Shown piece by piece: positions 7,684-14,369 of a stretch of 22,513 nucleotides of DNA. The notes under the pieces are model-generated. The model did no database searches and had not been told where the DNA came from. It was given only the letters and a program-made list of their open reading frames with translations. The DNA lies in contig DCVB01000035.1 of the NCBI GenBank assembly GCA_002327965.1, positions 1 through 22,513 on the forward strand. Reading direction: 5' to 3'. This DNA is from Candidatus Aminicenantes bacterium UBA2199 (lineage in GTDB: Bacteria; Acidobacteriota; Aminicenantia; UBA2199). Within the stretch, counting starts at the first letter, position 1, and the number at the start of each line of letters is the position of its first letter. The position numbers were made by a program, and so were the translations under genes.

Positions 7684-9330
7684 ATGAAATTGAAGAACAA
7701 ATCATTCCTGCTTGTGTTTTCCTGCCTGGCCCTGCTCTGCGCGCCGTTGGTCGCGGCAGCGGAGCCGGTTTACGGCCATGTTTCGTTCGTCGACAACGGC
7801 GCCAGGGTCGAGCGTGAGGATGGCGGCCAGGAGACGGCCGTGGTCAACATGCCGCTGGCCACGGGCGACACGATCGTCACTTCCGCCGGCGGCCGCTGCG
7901 AGGTGCAGTTCGACAACGGCACCGTCGTGCGCCTGGACAAGGGGTCGCGCCTGCGCCTGGCCACGTTGCTGGCCCCCAGCCTGACCACGAACTGGAAGAT
8001 CACCACGCTGGAGCTGGAGCGGGGGCAGCTGTATGCCCTGCCCCAGTCCTACGCCAGTGAAATGTTCCAGATCGTCACTCCCACCGCCGCCGCCAGCCTG
8101 AAGACCCGGGTGCGGGCGTATATCCGCCTGGACGACGACGGCGGCACGTCGTTCTTTTCCGACGGCGGCAAGTTCCAGCTGCTCTACGGCCCCGACGGCC
8201 GTTCCCTGAAAAAAGCCACGGTCAGAGCGAACCGCCCGCTGGCGGTCAGCGCCGGCCATGCGCTGGCCAAGCAGGTGCAGAAGCGCGACATCGAGTTCAT
8301 GGCCTGGAACGAGTACGTCGACAGGCATTTCAAGGAGCTGCACCACGGCATCAGCAAGCTGCCGCCCAAGCTCAAGTTCGGCAACACCTCGTTGCGCTAC
8401 TGGGCGGAAAAATGGTCGTCCCGCTACGGCGAGTGGATCTACGACGAGATGTTCGGCTATGTCTGGCGGCCGGCCGACGAGCGTTTCGCCTATGCCGCCC
8501 GCCCCTTCTTCCATGCCGATTTCACCCGTATCGGCGGCGATCTGTTCCTGGTCCCGCAGCAGGCCTGGGGCTGGGTGCCGGCGCACATGGGCACCTGGGT
8601 GTGGATGAGCCGCGGCTGGACCTGGGTCCCGGGCGAGTGGTTCCATCCGGGCATCGTCGATTACTCCGGCCTGTATTCATACCCGATCGCTGCCCATTAC
8701 TACGGATTCCCCACCTTTGACTATTATTGGCACAGATACCACTTCTGGCTGTCGGGATGGACCCATCGGGCCGCCGGCGAACCCGCCTGGCCGAACCGCC
8801 CGCCCAGGAAGCCCGAGTTGCCCGAAGCGGTGATCACCCTGGTCAAAAAGGTCATCAAGGCGCCCGACGGCGTCGAAGGCAAGCGCCTGGCCACCGGCAA
8901 GACCGGGGCGCCCATCGAGGGCGTGAAGCTGCCGGTCGCTCCCAAGCCCAGCCAGAAGGCGCCGGCGGACGGCGCCGCGGTTAAAACCGATACTCGGCCG
9001 GCGCAGAAGGGCGGCGGCGGTGGAAGCATGCCGGTCGGCATTCTGCTGAATCGCGATTGGAATCCCGACAGCCGCTGGGCGGCTCGGCGAGCCATGACCA
9101 TCCGCTATGCGGGCAATGTCGTGGTGATTCCCGAGCTGGGCCTTTCCTCGGACAAGGTGCATGGCGTCGACCGCGTCCGGCTGCGGGAATCGTCCCGCCG
9201 CGAGCTCTTCGGGGCTCCGGCGGCGAGCTCAAGGGGAAATTCGAGCTCCGCTTCCGACTCGGCGGCGCGGGCGGCGGGTTCTTCCCAGGACAATTCCGGG
9301 GAGCGCGCCCACAAGGACGACGGCAAATAG
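7684..9330 (+). CDS. Secreted FecR-domain protein with Trp-rich (DUF6600-type) region
   Basis: A 548-residue exported protein. The signal peptide covers about residues 1-26 and ends near VAAAEP. A FecR-like beta domain (about 28-130) holds the typical GDTIVTSAGGRCEVQFDNGT and VVRLDKGS segments. A middle part rich in Trp, Tyr and Pro (about 255-320; GYVWRPADE, WGWVPAHMGTWVWM, WTWVPGEWF) is like the proteins that carry both FecR and DUF6600 domains. The C-terminal third is low-complexity and charged, with a Ser/Ala-rich tail. ATG 7684 is chosen because AAGGAGG lies 5 bases upstream; the frame is open further upstream but runs across the promoter. No FecI/FecA partner is next to it, so it is unlikely to be a classic iron-signalling FecR. 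A surface or envelope structural role is inferred; its function is not known. Confidence 0.85.
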   Translation: MKLKNKSFLLVFSCLALLCAPLVAAAEPVYGHVSFVDNGARVEREDGGQETAVVNMPLATGDTIVTSAGGRCEVQFDNGTVVRLDKGSRLRLATLLAPSLTTNWKITTLELERGQLYALPQSYASEMFQIVTPTAAASLKTRVRAYIRLDDDGGTSFFSDGGKFQLLYGPDGRSLKKATVRANRPLAVSAGHALAKQVQKRDIEFMAWNEYVDRHFKELHHGISKLPPKLKFGNTSLRYWAEKWSSRYGEWIYDEMFGYVWRPADERFAYAARPFFHADFTRIGGDLFLVPQQAWGWVPAHMGTWVWMSRGWTWVPGEWFHPGIVDYSGLYSYPIAAHYYGFPTFDYYWHRYHFWLSGWTHRAAGEPAWPNRPPRKPELPEAVITLVKKVIKAPDGVEGKRLATGKTGAPIEGVKLPVAPKPSQKAPADGAAVKTDTRPAQKGGGGGSMPVGILLNRDWNPDSRWAARRAMTIRYAGNVVVIPELGLSSDKVHGVDRVRLRESSRRELFGAPAASSRGNSSSASDSAARAAGSSQDNSGERAHKDDGK

Positions 9331-9344
9331 CGGGGATTTTATCG

Positions 9345-9382
9345 GCCCGGTCCGCCCCGGAAGGGGGGCCGGGCTTTTTTTT
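9345..9382 (+). terminator. Rho-independent terminator of the FecR-domain gene
   Basis: GCCCGG (9345-9350) pairs with CCGGGC (9369-9374), with further G/C pairing inside, followed by eight T (9375-9382). It lies 14 bases after the stop codon. There is no T-run on the other strand, so it serves the plus-strand gene only. Confidence 0.85.
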
Positions 9383-9386
9383 GGCG

Positions 9387-10844
9387 TCAGTTCCCGGCTG
9401 ATCCCTTCCGCGGCAGCAGGTACGAGGCCGCCACGGCGACCGCGCCGGCGACGAAAAAGGTCAGCAGGCGCGACGTGAGCCGGGCGTTCATGCCGCTGAC
9501 GCTCCACAGCACGGTGAACAGCAGCCCGCTGGCGATGGTGGCGATCACCGCCCGGCCGTGGTAGCGCTTCCAGAACAGGGTGAGCAGGATGACGACGGAG
9601 AAGGTGCCGCCGATGCCGGCCCAGACGTAGCCGACCACGGTGAAAATGAGCCGCGTGGGCATGAGGTAGGCCAGGACCAGGGCGACGGCCGCCAGCATGG
9701 CGGTGATGCGCCGCGACCGCGCCAGGCAGGCGGCCGGGTCGCTCCCCCCCACCCGCGGCGGCGCCAGGTTCTCCGCCAGCTCCGATGCCGACAGCACCAG
9801 CAGCGAATCGGCGGTGGAGACCATGGCGGCGATGGCGCCGGAGATCAGCACCGCGGCCAGCGCCGGCGGGAACAGCTTCAGCAGCACGGCCGGCAGCACG
9901 TGCTCCTGGTCGGCCAGGCCGGCGGGGCCGAAGATGGCGATGCCGATCCAGCCGATGGCCAGGGCGCCGCCGTAGGCGGCCAGGGTCCAGGCGATGCCGA
10001 TGTTCCTGGCTTTCCTGGCCTGGGCGGGGTCCTTGATGGCCATGAAGCGCATGCTCAGCTGCGGCTGGCCGCCCAGGTAGCCGAAGAACCAGGAAAAGCC
10101 GGCCATGATCATCACGCCGGCGGCGAAGCCCGACGCCGCCCCGGTCAGCGATCCGTAGTTCGGACCGGCCGCCTTCAGCGCGGCGGGAATGGTGGCGGCG
10201 AACAGGCCCGGGGTGCGGGCGATGTAGAGAATGCCGATGATGGGGGTGACGACCAGGGTGACGATCATCAGCACGGCCTGCACGCAGTCGGTGTAGACGA
10301 CGCTGCGGAAGCCGCCGTAGATGGTGTAGGGGACGATGACCAGCGCCGTGAGCAGCATGCCCCACTGTTCCGGCAGGCCGAAGAGGGTGAAGAGCGTCTT
10401 GCCGCCGCCGAGGAACTGGGCGCCGACATAGAAGAAAAAGAAGAAGACGATGGTCAGGCTGGCGACGGCGCGGATCGGCTTCTCCATTTCGCCGTGGCGC
10501 CTGGCGATGTACTCGCTGAAGGTGTTCACCCGGAAGCGTTCGGCCTCGTCGCGCAGCCGCCAGGCCAGCCCGGCCCAGGCGGTGACGATGCCGGCCACGC
10601 AGCCGAGCGCGGTCCAAACCTCGACCAGCCCGGTGGCGTAGGCCATGCCCGGCAGCCCCAGCAGGGCCCACGACGATTCGCCGGTGGCCCGCTCCGAGAG
10701 CGCCGCCGCCCAGCCGGGCAGGCTGCGGCCGGCAATGGAGTAGTCGCAGCTGGTCTTGACCTTCCGCCCCTGGTAGATCCCCCAGAGGATCAGCAGGGAG
10801 AAGTAGGCGATCACCACCGCCAGGATCTGCATTTGCTGTCCCAT
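9387..10844 (-). CDS. Sodium:solute symporter, PutP-like (SSS family)
   Basis: A 485-residue inner-membrane carrier with about 13 hydrophobic segments, close to the usual length of the SSS family. Family signs are SERATGESSWALLGLPGMAY near residue 50, which resembles the Na-binding region of PutP, and YTIYGGFRSVVYTDCVQAVL in the middle. These carriers couple Na+ entry to uptake of amino acids, sugars, vitamins or similar solutes. The ATG at 10844 is preceded by AAGGAG. The gene lies 65 bases downstream of ppnP on the same strand, so the two may share a transcript. That placement raises the possibility of a nucleoside-derived substrate, but the sequence is nearest to proline-type carriers and the substrate is not certain. 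Confidence 0.88.
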   Translation of the reverse strand: MGQQMQILAVVIAYFSLLILWGIYQGRKVKTSCDYSIAGRSLPGWAAALSERATGESSWALLGLPGMAYATGLVEVWTALGCVAGIVTAWAGLAWRLRDEAERFRVNTFSEYIARRHGEMEKPIRAVASLTIVFFFFFYVGAQFLGGGKTLFTLFGLPEQWGMLLTALVIVPYTIYGGFRSVVYTDCVQAVLMIVTLVVTPIIGILYIARTPGLFAATIPAALKAAGPNYGSLTGAASGFAAGVMIMAGFSWFFGYLGGQPQLSMRFMAIKDPAQARKARNIGIAWTLAAYGGALAIGWIGIAIFGPAGLADQEHVLPAVLLKLFPPALAAVLISGAIAAMVSTADSLLVLSASELAENLAPPRVGGSDPAACLARSRRITAMLAAVALVLAYLMPTRLIFTVVGYVWAGIGGTFSVVILLTLFWKRYHGRAVIATIASGLLFTVLWSVSGMNARLTSRLLTFFVAGAVAVAASYLLPRKGSAGN

Positions 10845-10909
10845 GAAACACTCCTTTCCCCTCCGGCCTCATCGCGTCCTGCGGGAGCGGTCGGCGGGCC
10901 GCGGTCCGC

Positions 10910-11191
10910 TTACTTATACAGGCAGAGGTAGGCGCTCTCCTCGGCGACCCTGAGCTGGAATTTCTTCCTGGCCGGCACGGCGAACGTCTTGCCCGGGCCG
11001 TAGGACCTCCAGGTCTTTTTCCCGGGCAGCTTGACCGTCAGCTTGCCGCTGACCACCTGCATGATCTCCAGGGTGGCGGTGGCGAACTCGTACTCGCCGG
11101 GCGCCATGACGCCGATGGTGGCCGGCCCCGCCGGGCTCTCGAACGCCAGCGACTTGACCTTGCCGTCGAAATATTCGTTGACCTTGAACAT
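10910..11191 (-). CDS. ppnP: Pyrimidine/purine nucleoside phosphorylase PpnP
   Basis: A 93-residue single-domain cupin that matches the small PpnP/YaiE (DUF1255) family over its whole length: VNEYFDGKVKSLAFES near the start, IGVMAPGEYEFAT, the MQVVSGKLTVKLPG strand, FAVPARKKFQLRV and the final YLCLYK. The family splits many nucleosides with phosphate into base plus ribose 1-phosphate. E. coli PpnP is 94 residues, so the ATG at 11191, with GGAGG 9 bases upstream, is the right start; a longer frame begins 16 codons earlier. A promoter with a perfect TATAAT lies upstream. The symporter gene follows, which makes a nucleoside-salvage unit possible. Confidence 0.93.
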   Translation of the reverse strand: MFKVNEYFDGKVKSLAFESPAGPATIGVMAPGEYEFATATLEIMQVVSGKLTVKLPGKKTWRSYGPGKTFAVPARKKFQLRVAEESAYLCLYK

Positions 11192-11227
11192 GGCGGCGGT
11201 TCCTCCATTGATTGAATTTGTCAAGAA

Positions 11228-11236
11228 ATTATAGCA
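11228..11236 (-). promoter_or_regulatory. Extended -10 promoter of ppnP
   Basis: On the minus strand TGCTATAAT is a perfect extended -10 element, about 37 bases before the ATG. The -35 region falls in the edge of the heptanucleotide array at 11248-11280 and has no clear consensus hexamer. Confidence 0.6.
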
Positions 11237-11247
11237 CAAAGAACTTT

Positions 11248-11280
11248 AGTGAAAAGTGAAAAGTGAAAAGTGAAAAGTGG
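11248..11280 (+). repeat. Heptanucleotide tandem array (AGTGAAA)4
   Basis: Four exact copies of AGTGAAA in a row (11248-11275) and a partial fifth. The array lies just upstream of the ppnP promoter. Related arrays are at 11333-11393 and 11455-11475 (inverted), and a variant is at 16538-16565. Confidence 0.9.
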
Positions 11281-11332
11281 GAAGAATAGGAGAAACGGCA
11301 CTGCATGATTTTAGCCACGAAAAGTAGCGAAA

Positions 11333-11393
11333 AGTGAATGGTGAAATGTGAAAAGTGCCAAAGATAGTGAAAAGTGAAATGTGAAACGTGAGA
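11333..11393 (+). repeat. Degenerate heptanucleotide array (NGTGAAA type)
   Basis: Consecutive seven-base units AGTGAAT, GGTGAAA, TGTGAAA and AGTGCCA, then a five-base break, then AGTGAAA, AGTGAAA, TGTGAAA and CGTGAGA. The unit is that of the array at 11248 but decayed. No gene is seen in 11192-11527. Confidence 0.8.
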
Positions 11394-11454
11394 GGTAGGA
11401 AGAAGAAGTAAAAAGAAGCTGCATTTATTTCGGATTCTGGTTGTTTTTCTTACA

Positions 11455-11475
11455 TTTCACTTTTCACTTTTCACG
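11455..11475 (-). repeat. Inverted copy of the heptanucleotide array
   Basis: TTTCACT, TTTCACT, TTTCACG: three units in reverse orientation, complementary to the arrays at 11248 and 11366. A transcript through this region could fold into a long hairpin of about 20 base pairs. Confidence 0.85.
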
Positions 11476-11527
11476 ATAGTTCGGTTCGCTTTCGGGAATA
11501 TTATGTCCTCCGGCGCGTTTATGGGGT

Positions 11528-12085
11528 ATGATGCAGGAAGCGGTTCTGAGAATCGAGGAGACGATGTCGCCACATCTGGCCCCGGCCCGGGAGCAATGCG
11601 AGCAGCCGGACCTGCTCGCGTTCCGCGACCGCGTCTTCTGCCTGTGCCTGGGATTCGCCGGCAACAGCGCCGACGCCCGCGACCTGACCCAGGAGACCTA
11701 TGCCAAGGCATTGAGCCACTACGCCGCCGACCGGCCCGCCAACCCCCAGGCCTGGGTGCTGCGCATCGCGCGCAACACCTGCCTCGACCTGGCCCGGCGC
11801 AAAAAGTCGCGCGGCCCCCTGCATCCCATCTCGGAGTACGCCGCCGTCGACCGGGAAACGCCCGAGACCGTGGCCGGCCGCCAGGAGCAGATCGCCATCG
11901 TGCGCCGGGCCATCGCCGGGCTGCCGGGGCGCCTGCGCGACGTGCTGGTCATGCGCGAGTACGGCGAGCTTTCCTACCAGGAGATCGCGCTGGCGCTCGG
12001 CATCGGCACGGGCACGGTCATGTCGCGCCTGAACCGGGCGCGTTCCGCCGTGCTGCGCTTCTATCAGGAGGAACACCATGGATAA
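11528..12085 (+). CDS. ECF-family RNA polymerase sigma factor
   Basis: A sigma-70-family factor of 185 residues, the size usual for ECF sigmas. Region 2 is seen in LLAFRDRVFCLCLGFAGN and DARDLTQETYAKALSHY. Region 4 with its helix-turn-helix is MREYGELSYQEIALALGI followed by GTGTVMSRLNRARSAVLRF. The start is uncertain: ATG 11528 or 11531 have no clear ribosome binding site, whereas ATG 11564 has GAGGAG three bases upstream and would give 173 residues. The gene overlaps the next by 8 bases, with AGGAGG of the next gene inside its 3' end, so the sigma factor and the membrane protein are translationally coupled, as sigma/anti-sigma pairs usually are. The genes it controls are unknown. Confidence 0.9.
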   Translation: MMQEAVLRIEETMSPHLAPAREQCEQPDLLAFRDRVFCLCLGFAGNSADARDLTQETYAKALSHYAADRPANPQAWVLRIARNTCLDLARRKKSRGPLHPISEYAAVDRETPETVAGRQEQIAIVRRAIAGLPGRLRDVLVMREYGELSYQEIALALGIGTGTVMSRLNRARSAVLRFYQEEHHG

Positions 12086-12611
12086 TCAGGATAAGGCCTG
12101 GCGCGAGATCCAGCTGCTGATCGAGCGCGACAAGGCGGCGGCGCTGGACGAGTTCCGGCGCCTGCCGTTCCGACCCGAAGCGCCGGCCCGGCCGCCGGCG
12201 TGGTTCCGGCTGCACCCGGCCTTGGCGGCCGTCGCCGCCTCGCTGCTGCTGGCTGTCGCCCTCCTGTCTTTCTGGCTGCTGCGCCTGAACTGGGAAAGCG
12301 TCCCGACGGCGCCGGCAGGGAGCGGGATCCTGTCGGGCTCGTTCCTCTACGCCCAGGCGGGAAGGGGGGAATCGCCCCGCTCCGACGATGGAGCCGCGGG
12401 TCCCGTGTCGCCCTATTTTGCCGCCTGGGCCGACACATTGGAGCGCTCGGCGACAATCAGCGGGGAATCGCCGCCAACGTTCCCTGAGCAGATGGTCGTG
12501 GAGCGCGGCGATCCCGAGGAGGTGAGCCGCAAGATAGGCCGGGCGATCCAGGAGGATGTCTTTGAGCGGCTTTTATCCGATCTGCATGAATTTCACGAAA
12601 AGGAGGCATAA
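12078..12611 (+). CDS. Single-pass membrane protein in anti-sigma position
   Basis: A 177-residue protein: a charged cytoplasmic part of about 45 residues, one membrane segment (about 48-70) and a periplasmic part that is Gly/Ser/Pro-rich before a charged C-terminal helix. The layout (overlap with the ECF sigma gene, short cytoplasmic N-terminus, one membrane segment) suggests a regulator of the sigma factor. The usual zinc-binding HxxxCxxC motif of ZAS anti-sigma factors is absent and I do not recognise a family. The ATG at 12078 has AGGAGG 6 bases upstream. The gene stops two bases before the start of the following secreted-protein gene. Confidence 0.8.
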   Translation: MDNQDKAWREIQLLIERDKAAALDEFRRLPFRPEAPARPPAWFRLHPALAAVAASLLLAVALLSFWLLRLNWESVPTAPAGSGILSGSFLYAQAGRGESPRSDDGAAGPVSPYFAAWADTLERSATISGESPPTFPEQMVVERGDPEEVSRKIGRAIQEDVFERLLSDLHEFHEKEA

Positions 12612-12612
12612 A

Positions 12613-13257
12613 ATGAAACATACACTGTTGGTTTTTCTGGTCCTGGCGCTTGGCCTGACCTTGCCGGCCGGGGAGAGAATGATGGCGGCGCCGGAAATGG
12701 CGGCGGCGCCGGCCGCGGCAGGGGCACCGGCGACGGATGCGGCCACTCTCAAGGACGGCTACTCCCTGCTCAACTCGCTGCTCGGCCTGTTCGAGAACCT
12801 CGTGCCCGAAAAGAAGGCGGCGGCGGGGGAACAGAAAGTGACCAAGGACGGACTGGCCATGGTCGACGAAAGGCTGTCCCAGCTGGGAGTCGATTCCAGG
12901 GCGGCCCTGGAGGCCGGCCTGATCGACAAGATCTTCTTCCACCGCTACCAGCGCCTGTTGATGCACTACAAGCTGATCATCATGCCGGTGGTCCGCGGCG
13001 AGCTGCTCAAGGATCTGATTGCGCGGGCCATCGACGACTTCACCTGGAACGTCACCTACGAGCGCTGGGCGTGGGGGGACAAGGACGGCATCGCCAAGAT
13101 GACGGCCGCCTTGGAGGAGGAGTTCGTGCAGCTGATGATTTACCTCGACACGCGCCAGAAGCGGGAGGAGCTCAAGAAGAAGATCGGCAAGCGCATGCTG
13201 CCGCCCCCCCCGCCCCCCCCGGGCAAGAAGAAAATGGAGGAGAAGAAGCCGGAATAA
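12613..13257 (+). CDS. Secreted protein of unknown function with C-terminal proline run
   Basis: A 214-residue protein with a signal peptide (about 1-25), an Ala/Pro-rich linker, and a helical body (about 45-190) rich in Leu and charged residues, such as YQRLLMHYKLIIMPVVRGEL and WNVTYERWAWGDKDG. The tail has seven prolines followed by Lys/Glu. I do not recognise the family. ATG 12613 is preceded by AAGGAGG; a longer frame starts 19 codons earlier inside the upstream gene. It is the third gene of the ECF sigma operon, directly before the terminator. It may be a periplasmic partner of the membrane protein, but this rests on position only. Two runs of eight C (13204-13211 and 13213-13220) encode the proline tail and could be slippery. 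Confidence 0.8.
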   Translation: MKHTLLVFLVLALGLTLPAGERMMAAPEMAAAPAAAGAPATDAATLKDGYSLLNSLLGLFENLVPEKKAAAGEQKVTKDGLAMVDERLSQLGVDSRAALEAGLIDKIFFHRYQRLLMHYKLIIMPVVRGELLKDLIARAIDDFTWNVTYERWAWGDKDGIAKMTAALEEEFVQLMIYLDTRQKREELKKKIGKRMLPPPPPPPGKKKMEEKKPE

Positions 13258-13291
13258 AAATAGAATTCATCTTTTCCATATCTGGGTTGAA

Positions 13292-13327
13292 GCCCGCCGC
13301 GGCACCAGCCGCGGCGGGCTTTTTTTT
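13292..13327 (+). terminator. Rho-independent terminator of the ECF sigma operon
   Basis: A perfect 12-base stem, GCCCGCCGCGGC with GCCGCGGCGGGC, a four-base loop ACCA and eight T (13320-13327). It begins 35 bases after the stop codon of the secreted-protein gene. Confidence 0.95.
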
Positions 13328-13335
13328 AAAGGGTT

Positions 13336-14349
13336 TCAATAGGTCAGGATGTGGATGGCGCTGACCGCCTTGACGGCGCGGTCGGAGAAAAAGTCGGGGG
13401 CTGGGAAGATGGAGAAACGCCCGCCGTCGGCCCCCTTGCCGCGGTCGACCAGCAGGAACTCGCACTGGTCGTTGCGGTTGAACAGCTCGCTGAAGCTCAG
13501 GGCGACGCGGTAGCCGTCAACGGAAGCGGCAACCAGGTAGCCGCGGCGCAGCGTTTCGGGATTCAGTGCCACATGCTCCTTCAGCGCCTCGCCGAGCAGC
13601 AGGCCGGAGAAGCGCTGGATGCCGTGGAATCCCCTGCCGCGGCCGTAAAAGACCGCGGGAAAGACGCGGCGCTCGACGACGGTCGAGGCCCCGGAGAACT
13701 TTCCGGCCTTGCCTTCGGGACCGATCACCTTGATCTCGGGAGCATACAGGGGCTTTTTCCCCTTTTCCCCGGGGACGGAGACCGGCGCCGAGAACACGGT
13801 GATGCGGGTCGGGGATTCCAGGACGCGCTCGCTGATCAGGTCGTTGCCGCAGACCAGGCGCATGGCGCCGGGCAGCGGCCAGTTCTCCAGGGTCTTGCTG
13901 GGGATGATCGGCGCCACGCGGTCGGCGATCAGGACGCGGTGCAGCGCGGTCGGGTAGTAGATCTCGCCCCAGCTCAATATGACCTTGTCGCCCCGGGCGT
14001 TCTCCACCGCCACCAGCAGGTCGATGACCGAGCTCAGTTCGGCCTGGTTCTTCCTGGCGACCGCCTTTTCCTTCAGGATGTCGAACAGCGAGTAGCCGTC
14101 GTAGCGGTAGGAGCCGACGAACTCCAGCCCCTCTTTTCCCGTGCGCGCCTCGCGGACGATGAGCGAGCGCCGCGGCAGGGAGGAGAGGTCGACCGAGCCG
14201 GGCTCGGCCACCTCGCCGAGCACCTCGACGCTCAGCGTGCCGGCCAGGTTCTTCAGCGGCGTGTTGTCGTAGAAGTCGTTGTTCTCCTGCGCCGGGCATG
14301 ACAGCGCCAGGGCCAGGAGCAGGGAAGCCAGCAGGATCGTTCTTTTCAT
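13336..14349 (-). CDS. Periplasmic protein with two sulfite-oxidase-like (Oxidored_molyb-type) folds
   Basis: A 337-residue exported protein with a signal peptide (about 1-20). The region at about 35-195 follows the pattern of the molybdopterin-binding domain of the sulfite oxidase family: LSVEVLGEVAEPGSVDLSSL, YDGYSLFDILKEKAV, then GAMRLVCGNDLISER and PTRITVFSA. The second half (about 240-337) repeats that pattern: FSGLLLGEALKEHVAL, GYRVALSFSELF, FLLVDRGKG, FSIFPAPDFFSDRAVKAVSAI. The protein thus looks like a tandem duplication of one fold. The strongly conserved Cys/Trp/His active-site segments of true sulfite oxidases are not evident, so it may bind a cofactor or ligand rather than do redox chemistry. 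AGGAG lies 8 bases before the ATG. It follows the TonB-dependent receptor by 20 bases and is therefore probably under the same riboswitch. Homology is judged by eye. Confidence 0.72.
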   Translation of the reverse strand: MKRTILLASLLLALALSCPAQENNDFYDNTPLKNLAGTLSVEVLGEVAEPGSVDLSSLPRRSLIVREARTGKEGLEFVGSYRYDGYSLFDILKEKAVARKNQAELSSVIDLLVAVENARGDKVILSWGEIYYPTALHRVLIADRVAPIIPSKTLENWPLPGAMRLVCGNDLISERVLESPTRITVFSAPVSVPGEKGKKPLYAPEIKVIGPEGKAGKFSGASTVVERRVFPAVFYGRGRGFHGIQRFSGLLLGEALKEHVALNPETLRRGYLVAASVDGYRVALSFSELFNRNDQCEFLLVDRGKGADGGRFSIFPAPDFFSDRAVKAVSAIHILTY

Positions 14350-14369
14350 GTCGGTTTTCTCCTTAAGGG

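Noticed and set aside
7684..9330. Classic FecR iron-signalling anti-sigma regulator
   Set aside because: It has a cleavable-looking signal peptide, a long Trp-rich region, and no adjacent FecI sigma factor or FecA receptor.
9558..10931. A 457-codon open frame on the plus strand opposite the symporter
   Set aside because: Extreme Gly/Gln/Asp/Ala content and no membrane segments; it mirrors the hydrophobic carrier gene.
11248..11475. CRISPR array
   Set aside because: Units are seven bases and directly adjacent, without spacers, and no cas gene is nearby.
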